DNA of 64,000 bases, taken from positions 124,001 to 188,000 of the forward strand of contig NZ_JACHJG010000004.1 of the NCBI RefSeq assembly GCF_014203545.1, written 5' to 3'. A model generated the notes under the pieces. It saw nothing but the letters and a program-made list of their open reading frames with translations. It ran no database searches and had not been told where the DNA came from. The position numbers and the translations under genes are program-made. Below, piece by piece: positions 58,410 to 64,000 of this stretch; the first letter of the stretch is position 1; each line of letters opens with the position of its first letter. Origin of the DNA: Streptomyces netropsis. Its GTDB lineage: Bacteria; Actinomycetota; Actinomycetes; Streptomycetales; Streptomycetaceae.

Positions 58410-58443
58410 GGTTCAGACGTGACAGAGGTTCAGACGTGACAGA
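58410..58443 (+). repeat. Perfect tandem 17-bp duplication of the P450 ribosome-binding site and start
   Basis: GGTTCAGACGTGACAGA occurs twice head to tail (58410-58426 and 58427-58443). Each copy places a GTG seven bases after a GAGG-like ribosome-binding site. The first GTG (58419) opens a six-codon frame whose TGA (58437-58439) overlaps the second GTG (58436), the true P450 start. Confidence 0.8.
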
Positions 58444-59626
58444 AGCCGTTTCCTTTCCGCAGGAACGATCCTGCCCCTACCACCCGCCCACCGGCTACCA
58501 GCCGTTGCTCGAAGAGGGGCCGGTCTCCCGCGTCAAGCTCTACGACGGGCGCGAAGCGTGGGTCGTGACGGGCCACGCCGAGGCACGGCAGTTGCTGACC
58601 GACGAGCGTCTGTCGTCGGTCCGCGAGAACCCCGCCTTCCCCGTGACCTCGCCGCGCTTCGCGGCCATCCCGCTCGAACAGCGCCGCACCCCGTTGCTCG
58701 GCACCGACGGCCCCGAGCAGCACGCCCAGCGCCGCATGCTGATGCCGAGGTTCACCAACCAGCGCGTCGGCGACCTGCGACCGCACATCCAGCAGCTCGT
58801 GGACACGCTGCTGGACGACATGGTCGAGAAGGGCCCGACCGCCGACCTGGTGACGCAGTTCGCGCTCCCGCTGTCGTCGAGCGTGATCTGCGCGCTGCTC
58901 GGTGTGCCCTACTCCGACCGCGAATTCTTCGAGGAACAGTCCTCGCTCCTGCTGCGCGCCACGACGGGTGAGGAGGCCGCGGGTGCTGCCGTTCAACTCA
59001 TGACCTACATGGGAGAACTGATCGCCCGCAAGGAGAGCGAGCCGGGTGACGACCTGCTGGACACCCTGGTCGCCCACATGCGAGCGGGCGAGCTGGAACG
59101 CCAGGACGCGGTGAGCCTGGCGATCTTCATGCTCATCGCCGGTCACGAGTCGACCGCCAGCATGATCACGCTGGGCACCCTGACGCTACTGGAGCACCCC
59201 GAGCAGCTCGCCGCGCTGCGGGCCGACGACTCGCTGTTCCCGAACGCCGTGAACGAACTCCTCCGCTTCCTCTCCATCGTGGAGGGCCTGGCCCGGGTGG
59301 CCACCAAGGAGATAGAGATCGGCGGGGTGGTCATCCGCCCCGACGACGCGGTGTTCTTCGCGACCTCGCTGGTCAACCGGGACCCGGCCGTCTACCCGGC
59401 CCCCGACGAGCTGGACCTGACGCGCTCGGCGCGCCACCACATCACGTTCGGCCACGGCATCCACCTCTGCCTCGGTCACAACCTCGCGCGGGTCGAGATG
59501 GAGATCGCGCTGCGGGCCCTGTTCGCCCGCCTGCCCGACCTGCGCCTGGCCGGCCCGGTCGACCAGATCCCGTTTGCACCGGGCGACACGATCCAGGGGC
59601 CGCTCTCCCTCCCGATCGTGTGGTGA
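58436..59626 (+). CDS. Cytochrome P450 monooxygenase
   Basis: A 396-residue soluble bacterial-type P450, most likely a hydroxylase or epoxidase acting on the polyketide. Visible signatures: I-helix AGHEST at 235-240, the ExxR motif ELLR at 274-277, and the heme loop FGHGIHLCLG beginning at 338 with the heme-ligating Cys345. Length is normal for the family. I prefer the GTG at 58436: AGAGG lies seven bases upstream and the protein then begins like other P450s. The frame is open from an ATG at 58334, but a promoter candidate overlaps that stretch. It is divergent from PKS A and 163 bp upstream of the FadB-like gene on the same strand. It needs a ferredoxin and reductase that are not in this window. 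The tailoring role is inferred from position. Confidence 0.93.
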   Translation: MTEAVSFPQERSCPYHPPTGYQPLLEEGPVSRVKLYDGREAWVVTGHAEARQLLTDERLSSVRENPAFPVTSPRFAAIPLEQRRTPLLGTDGPEQHAQRRMLMPRFTNQRVGDLRPHIQQLVDTLLDDMVEKGPTADLVTQFALPLSSSVICALLGVPYSDREFFEEQSSLLLRATTGEEAAGAAVQLMTYMGELIARKESEPGDDLLDTLVAHMRAGELERQDAVSLAIFMLIAGHESTASMITLGTLTLLEHPEQLAALRADDSLFPNAVNELLRFLSIVEGLARVATKEIEIGGVVIRPDDAVFFATSLVNRDPAVYPAPDELDLTRSARHHITFGHGIHLCLGHNLARVEMEIALRALFARLPDLRLAGPVDQIPFAPGDTIQGPLSLPIVW

Positions 59627-59789
59627 GGCAGGCGGCGACACGGGCGTGCCGTCGCGCTGCCCACCCGCTCGCCCGGACCGGTGCCGGGTGCGCCGACAAC
59701 CCCCTGTGTGCGCGGTGCGGTGACAGCCGTTCCCGGTCGGCCGTCCGGGGACCCACCATGATCAGGCAGAACCCACACTGGAGGGGCAA

Positions 59790-61859
59790 GTGAGAGACGA
59801 AGTCGTGACCCGCGCGACCACCCGGGTGGTCGCGGTGCCCGGGCTGGCGAAACCGGTCGCGCTGATCACCCTGGACAACGGGCTCGACCCCACCAAGCCG
59901 AACACGTTCGGCCGCGAGGGGCTCAGCAGCATCGACGCCGCCTTCGACGCGGCGCTGGCCGCGGACCCGGCGGCGATCGCGGTGACCGGCAAGCCCTTCT
60001 GCTTCTCCGTCGGCGCCGACCTGGCCGCCGTCGGGATGGACCGCGACACCACGCTGACCGTCGGCAAGCTCGGCCACGACGCGTTCCGCCGCTTCACCGA
60101 CTCCGAGATCCCGACGTTCGCGTTCGTCAACGGGGTGGCGATCGGCGGTGGACTGGAACTCGCGTTGTCGTGCCACTACCGGACGGTGGCCTCGGACGTC
60201 CCCGCGATCGGCTTTCCGGAGTGCGCCCTCGGCCTGTTCCAGGGCTGGGGCGGCACGCAGCGGCTGCCGAACCTGATCGGTCCGGACCGCGCGGTCACCG
60301 TGATCATCGAGAACGCGTTCGACAACAAGATGCTCCAGCCCGTGGAGGCCGTCGAACTGGGCATCGCGGACGTGCTGCTGGACTCGGCCGACTACCTCGA
60401 CCGGTCGCTGCGCTGGCTCGTCGGTGTGGTCAACGGCGACACCACGGTTCCCCGCCCCGAGTTCGACCGCGGCGCGGGCTGGGACGCGGCGATCGCACGG
60501 GCGCGCGCGCTCGTCGAAGCCAAGACCCACGGCGCCTCGCCGGGACCGTTGCGGGCTGTGGAACTGCTGGACTTCGCCCGCCACAACGACCTGGACCGCG
60601 GCTACCCGGCCGAGTCCGAAGCCATGGCCGACGTGCTGATGAGCGACGAGTCGCGTGCCAGCCTGTACGCGTTCAGCCTGGTGCAGTGGCGCACGGCCAT
60701 GCAGCCGGGCGCACCCGACGACTCACTGGCGCGTCCGGTGGAAAGTCTCGGGATCGTCGGTGCGGGTCCCAAGGCCTCGCAGCTGGCCTTGCTGTTCGCG
60801 CGACAGCTGGACGTCCCGGTCGTGCTGACCGACGCCGACCGGGCCCGTGTGGACGAAGGCGTGGGCCGCGTGCACACCGACGTCGACGCGCTGCTCGACA
60901 GCGAACAGATGTCGCGGGACGAAGCGGACCGCGTCAAGGCACTGGTATCCGGCTCGCCGGACAGGGAAGCGCTCCGGGGGGCCGACTTCGTCGTCGAGGC
61001 CGGGGACGATGACCTCTCGGTGAAACAGCGGGTGTTCGCGGAGATCGAGGAATACGTGTCGGCCGGATGCGTTCTGGCGACCACCACGTCGTGCGTGTCG
61101 GTCGCTGAAGCGGCGGTCAAATTGCGGCACCCGGAGCGGGTGGTGGGGTTCCACTTCGCCGACCCGATCGCCGCCATGCCGCTGTTGGAGGTCGTTCGCA
61201 CGGACAGGACCGACGACGCCACGGTGGCGACGGCGCTCGCGCTGGGCAAAAAGCTGGGGAAGTCCTGCGTAGTGGTCTCGGACGCGCCCGCGTTCGTGGT
61301 CGACCGGGTGCTCGCCCGGTTCCTGGGCGAGGTCGTGGCGGCCCTGGACGAAGGCATGCCGTTCGAGTCGGCGGACCACGCGTTCGACGCGCTGGGGCTG
61401 CCGATGACACCGTTGGGTCTGCTGCAGCTCGTCGGTCCCGCGGCCGTCCTGCGCGTCGCCGAGACCTTGCACACGGCGTTCCCCGACCGGTTCGCCGTGA
61501 GCGGGAACCTGCGGCGGCTCGTCGAAGCGGGCAAGACCTCCGTGTGGCTCTGGGACGCCGAGGGCAACAAGACCCTCGACCCCGAGGTCGCGGCACTGTG
61601 GCAGGCCGGGTCGTCACCGTCCACTCCGGCCGACCTGCTGGACCGGACATCGGCGGCGCTCGCCGACGAGATCCGGCGGGTGCTGGACGAGGGTGTGGTG
61701 GCCGAACCGCAGGACGTCGACCTGTGCCTGATCCTGGGCGTCGGCTGGCCGTTCTGGCTCGGCGGGATCACGCCGTACCTCGACCGGGTCGGCGTGTCGG
61801 AGCGGGTGACGGGCCGGCGGTTCCTGCCACCGGGCGTCGCCAGCGTTCCCGAGGACTAG
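59790..61859 (+). CDS. fadB: FadB-like enoyl-CoA hydratase / 3-hydroxyacyl-CoA dehydrogenase
   Basis: 689 residues with two fused enzymes of fatty-acid beta-oxidation. The N-terminal crotonase-fold hydratase (about 1-200) keeps both glutamates expected of an active enzyme, E123 in GGGLELAL and E144 in GFPECALG. The 3-hydroxyacyl-CoA dehydrogenase part begins near 320 with a Rossmann loop, GIVGAGPKAS, and keeps the catalytic His455, but in FHFADP rather than the usual HFFNP, so its dehydrogenase centre is somewhat divergent. The GTG start at 59790 has GGAGGGG three bases upstream. It may be housekeeping at the cluster edge, or may feed acyl-CoA precursors. It is not one of the small stand-alone crotonases of a beta-branching cassette. 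A strong hairpin follows 18 bases after the stop. Confidence 0.88.
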   Translation: MRDEVVTRATTRVVAVPGLAKPVALITLDNGLDPTKPNTFGREGLSSIDAAFDAALAADPAAIAVTGKPFCFSVGADLAAVGMDRDTTLTVGKLGHDAFRRFTDSEIPTFAFVNGVAIGGGLELALSCHYRTVASDVPAIGFPECALGLFQGWGGTQRLPNLIGPDRAVTVIIENAFDNKMLQPVEAVELGIADVLLDSADYLDRSLRWLVGVVNGDTTVPRPEFDRGAGWDAAIARARALVEAKTHGASPGPLRAVELLDFARHNDLDRGYPAESEAMADVLMSDESRASLYAFSLVQWRTAMQPGAPDDSLARPVESLGIVGAGPKASQLALLFARQLDVPVVLTDADRARVDEGVGRVHTDVDALLDSEQMSRDEADRVKALVSGSPDREALRGADFVVEAGDDDLSVKQRVFAEIEEYVSAGCVLATTTSCVSVAEAAVKLRHPERVVGFHFADPIAAMPLLEVVRTDRTDDATVATALALGKKLGKSCVVVSDAPAFVVDRVLARFLGEVVAALDEGMPFESADHAFDALGLPMTPLGLLQLVGPAAVLRVAETLHTAFPDRFAVSGNLRRLVEAGKTSVWLWDAEGNKTLDPEVAALWQAGSSPSTPADLLDRTSAALADEIRRVLDEGVVAEPQDVDLCLILGVGWPFWLGGITPYLDRVGVSERVTGRRFLPPGVASVPED

Positions 61860-61877
61860 AGGACCGGACGTGTTCCA

Positions 61878-61937
61878 CCCGGCGGACAGCGCGGACCGGC
61901 AGTCGTGTTCCCCGACATGCCCGCGCTGTCCGCCGGG
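61878..61937. terminator. Strong hairpin, probable terminator of the fadB-like gene
   Basis: CCCGGCGGACAGCGCGG (61878-61894) pairs perfectly with its complement at 61921-61937, a 17-bp stem around a 26-nt loop, 18 bases after the stop codon. There is no T-run, as is usual in GC-rich actinobacteria. The symmetrical stem could also stop transcripts coming from rmlB. Confidence 0.65.
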
Positions 61938-62271
61938 CGCGTTCCGCGTCAGTGGTCGCTCCGGCCGGTGACCCGGGAGGCGGTCACCGGCACACTGTCA
62001 CCGCCGTCCACGTGACGGACACCGTCCCGGGCCGTCTCGCGGGCCCTCGTGGCCGTCTGGCGGCCCATCGGAGCACCTCGGGCCTCCTGGGGAGGTCAGC
62101 GGACCCTCGGGCCGCCCTCCAGGCCTCCAGGCCTTCACTGCGAGTGGGCGGGACCCCTCGTCGTTGAGCCGCAGGGCCTCCACCTCCCTGCGGCAGGTGT
62201 CGTCCACCACGGTCCGGGGAGGACGGCCCAGCCACCACGTCCTGGCCCTGCGTCCCGGCCGCGGTCGGTGA

Positions 62272-62294
62272 CCCGGCGGCCACCGGCCGCCGGG
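62272..62294 (-). terminator. Hairpin downstream of rmlB, probable terminator
   Basis: CCCGGCGGCC (62272-62281) and GGCCGCCGGG (62285-62294) form a perfect 10-bp GC stem with a 3-nt loop. It starts about 38 bases past the rmlB stop in its reading direction. Confidence 0.55.
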
Positions 62295-62332
62295 CTGGCC
62301 CCGCAAGCCCGCGCGACCGGGTACCGGGGCGG

Positions 62333-63343
62333 TTACCCGGCCGCCGCTCCCAGCTCGGCGCGCTGCTGCAGCGGCTCCCACCAGTGCCGGTTCTCGCGGT
62401 ACCAGGAGACGGTCTCGGCGAGCCCGGTGGCGAAGTCCTTGCGCGGCCGGTAGCCCAGCTCCTGGGTGATCTTGGCGCAGTCCACCGAGTAACGGCGGTC
62501 GTGGCCCTTGCGGTCGGTGACGTACTCCACCGACTCCCAGCCGGCTCCGCACGCCTCCAGCAGCAGGGAGGTCAGCTCCTTGTTGGTGAGTTCGGTGCCG
62601 CCGCCGATGTTGTAGACCTCGCCGGGACGGCCCTTCGTGCGGACCAGCTCGATGCCCTGGACGTGGTCGTCGATGTGCAGCCAGTCGCGGACGTTGAGCC
62701 CGTCCCCGTACAGCGGGACCGTGCGTCCCTGCATCAGCCGGGTGATGAACAGCGGGATCAGTTTCTCGGGGAAGTGGTGGTGGCCGTAGTTGTTGGAGCA
62801 GCGGGTCACCCGGACGTCGAGACCGTGTGTGCGGTGGTAGGCGAGGGCGATCAGATCGGCGGCCGCCTTCGAGGCCGCGTAGGGCGAGTTGGGCGACACC
62901 GGGTGCGTCTCCGGCCAGGAACCGTGCGGGATGGAGCCGTACACCTCGTCCGTGGAGATGTGGACGAAGACGCCCCGGCCGTCGGCGTGGTGGCGCAGCG
63001 CCGCGTCGAGCAGGACCTGCGTACCGCTGACGTTCGTCCGGACGAACTCGGCGGCGCCCAGGATCGATCGGTCCACGTGCGACTCTGCGGCGAAGTGCAC
63101 GATCTGGTCGTGCTCGGCGACCAGCCGGTCCACGACCGCGGCGTCGCAGACATCGGCCTGGACGAGGGCGAACCCGGGGTGCGCACGCACCGGGTCGAGA
63201 TTGGCCGGGTTGCCGGCGTAGGTCAGTTTGTCGAGCACGGTGACCTGTACCCCGGCCGGCCCCTGCGGGCCGAGCAGGGTGCGGACGTAGTGGGAGCCGA
63301 TGAAGCCGGCACCGCCGGTGACCAGGATCCTGGTGGTGGTCAT
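62333..63343 (-). CDS. rmlB: dTDP-glucose 4,6-dehydratase
   Basis: 336 residues, full length for the family. It converts dTDP-glucose to dTDP-4-keto-6-deoxyglucose, the branch point to all 6-deoxyhexoses including rhamnose. It is an extended short-chain dehydrogenase: NAD-binding GGAGFIGS at 10-17, the TDE catalytic motif at 131-133, and YAASK at 155-159 (Tyr155, Lys159); FAAESHVDRS near 84-93 is typical of RmlB. The ATG at 63343 overlaps the rmlA stop by ATGA, so the two are translationally coupled. It may supply the sugar for a glycosylated polyketide, but could equally serve cell-wall rhamnose synthesis. No glycosyltransferase is visible here. Confidence 0.95.
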   Translation of the reverse strand: MTTTRILVTGGAGFIGSHYVRTLLGPQGPAGVQVTVLDKLTYAGNPANLDPVRAHPGFALVQADVCDAAVVDRLVAEHDQIVHFAAESHVDRSILGAAEFVRTNVSGTQVLLDAALRHHADGRGVFVHISTDEVYGSIPHGSWPETHPVSPNSPYAASKAAADLIALAYHRTHGLDVRVTRCSNNYGHHHFPEKLIPLFITRLMQGRTVPLYGDGLNVRDWLHIDDHVQGIELVRTKGRPGEVYNIGGGTELTNKELTSLLLEACGAGWESVEYVTDRKGHDRRYSVDCAKITQELGYRPRKDFATGLAETVSWYRENRHWWEPLQQRAELGAAAG

Positions 63344-64000
63344 GACGAGATACGCACCTTGCTGTGGTCCCCGAGAACCAGCCGATGGGCCGCCGGCACA
63401 CCGGTGGCGGGGGTGACCTCGACGTCCCGCCCGATCAGCGAACTCTCGATGCGGCGGACCCCCTGGACCGTGGCCCCGGCCAGGACGATGGAGAACTCTA
63501 TCTCGCTGGACTCGATCCGGCAGTCCGGCGCTATCGAGGTGGACGGGCCGACGTAGGAACCGATGATCTGCGTGTTCGCGCCGATCACGACCGGTCCCAC
63601 GATCCGCGAGCCCCGGATCTCGGCGCCGGCTTCGATCGTGACCTGGCCGATGATCTCGCTGGCCGCGTCGACCGAGCCCTCGATGCGGCCCTCGACGCCT
63701 TCCAGCACGGCGCGGTTGACCTCCAGCATGTCGATGACGTTCCCGGTGTCCTTCCAGTAACCGGAGATGGTCGTGGAGCGGACGTCACGCCCATGGTCGA
63801 TGAGCCACTGCAGGGCGTCGGTGATCTCCAACTCGCCACGCGCGGACGGCTCGATCCCTTGCACGGCATCGTGCACGGCCGGGGTGAACAGGAAGACGCC
63901 GACCACGGCCAGATCGCTGCGCGGGGCGGCCGGCTTTTCCTCCAGGGCCACCACCTTGCCGGAGATGTCGAGTTCGGCGACGCCGAAGGCACTGGGGTCG
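63340..64000 (-). CDS. rmlA: Glucose-1-phosphate thymidylyltransferase (5'-partial)
   Basis: The C-terminal 219 residues are visible; the start and the nucleotide-binding N-terminus lie beyond the right edge. The enzyme makes dTDP-glucose from glucose-1-phosphate and dTTP, directly upstream of RmlB. Visible signatures are ALEEKP, GELEITDAL and the conserved YWKDTGN. A long C-terminal series of hexapeptide-like repeats follows, rich in Ile/Val (IGQVTI, GAEIRG, GPVVIG and similar). This extra left-handed beta-helix marks the long StrD-like form often found in antibiotic clusters, as opposed to the short RmlA of cell-wall pathways. Its stop TGA overlaps the rmlB start. Confidence 0.92.
   Translation of the reverse strand, partial: DPSAFGVAELDISGKVVALEEKPAAPRSDLAVVGVFLFTPAVHDAVQGIEPSARGELEITDALQWLIDHGRDVRSTTISGYWKDTGNVIDMLEVNRAVLEGVEGRIEGSVDAASEIIGQVTIEAGAEIRGSRIVGPVVIGANTQIIGSYVGPSTSIAPDCRIESSEIEFSIVLAGATVQGVRRIESSLIGRDVEVTPATGVPAAHRLVLGDHSKVRISS

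Larger units (their letters stand above)
57647..58435. promoter_or_regulatory. Divergent intergenic region between PKS A and the P450 gene
   Basis: 789 bp with no convincing gene; short frames here have no recognisable protein features. It appears less GC-rich than the coding DNA around it and contains promoter candidates for both directions plus operator-like inverted repeats near 58070-58104. It is the only place in the window from which the PKS genes could be transcribed. Confidence 0.7.
61860..62332. other. Convergent intergenic region, no gene
   Basis: 473 bp between the convergent fadB-like and rmlB genes. I see two perfect hairpins (described separately) and no credible coding sequence. 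The open frames crossing it are compositionally biased and match nothing I recognise. Confidence 0.7.

Noticed and set aside
58334..58435. Longer P450 start at the ATG 58334
   Set aside because: The added residues do not resemble a P450 N-terminus, there is no good ribosome-binding site, and a promoter candidate overlaps it.
59790..61859. FadB-like gene as the ECH part of a beta-branching cassette
   Set aside because: Those enzymes are stand-alone proteins of about 250 residues occurring as a pair beside an HMG-CoA synthase. This is a fused hydratase-dehydrogenase.
61984..62283. Complement-strand frame of 99 codons downstream of rmlB
   Set aside because: Composition is low complexity Gly/Ala/Arg/Pro, there is no ribosome-binding site, and it contains the hairpin at 62272.
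1..64000. tRNA or rRNA genes, CRISPR arrays, transposases or integrase sites
   Set aside because: None seen: no spaced identical repeats of CRISPR type, no transposase motif and no structural RNA pattern on either strand.

Overview
The window is very GC-rich DNA with actinomycete-style genes: GTG starts, 4-bp GTGA and ATGA stop/start overlaps, and hairpin terminators without T-runs. The genus cannot be read from it. Almost 90% of the window (1-57,646) is the complement-strand core of a giant trans-acyltransferase (trans-AT) modular polyketide synthase (PKS). The right-hand 6 kb carries tailoring, edge and sugar genes.

The PKS consists of three consecutive, translationally coupled genes read right to left. 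PKS A (9,255 aa, 57646-29879) overlaps PKS B (4,580 aa, 29882-16140), which overlaps PKS C (16143 down to the window edge, at least 5,381 aa, no stop in the window). Together they carry 16 ketosynthase (KS) domains and no acyltransferase. After every KS comes only a flanking linker ending in an LPTYPF-like motif, so malonyl units must be loaded by a separate AT encoded elsewhere. Two modules are split between proteins: KS8 in A with KR8-ACP8 in B, and KS11-DH11-KR11 in B with ACP11 in C. This fixes the order A-B-C.

Modules in order: 1 KS(Ser)-ACP (probable loading module); 2 KS-KR-ACP; 3 KS-DH-ACP; 4 KS-DH-KR-ACP; 5 KS-KR-ACP; 6 KS-cMT-ACP; 7 KS-KR-cMT-ACP; 8 KS//KR-ACP; 9 KS-DH-ACP; 10 KS-DH-KR-ACP; 11 KS-DH-KR//ACP; 12 KS-KR-ACP; 13 KS-ACP-ACP; 14 KS-DH-KR-ACP; 15 KS-ACP-ACP; 16 KS (cut by the window edge). 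Modules 13 and 15 have tandem ACPs, each with Trp six residues after the phosphopantetheine Ser, the known flag for beta-branching by an HMG-CoA-synthase cassette. The predicted product is a long, partly unsaturated polyketide with two alpha-methyls (modules 6 and 7), two beta-branches (modules 13 and 15) and several hydroxyls. Release and later modules lie left of the window.

A 789-bp divergent region (57,647-58,435) separates PKS A from a cytochrome P450 (58,436-59,626, plus strand). It holds a promoter candidate for each direction, an inverted repeat overlapping the PKS -35 box, and a tandem 17-bp duplication of the P450 ribosome-binding site and start codon. A FadB-like two-domain beta-oxidation enzyme follows (59,790-61,859). 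It ends at a strong 17-bp hairpin and faces, convergently, an rmlA-rmlB pair (dTDP-glucose synthase, cut by the right edge, and dTDP-glucose 4,6-dehydratase). The sugar genes suggest the polyketide is glycosylated with a 6-deoxyhexose. That link is inferred from proximity. I do not recognise the product.
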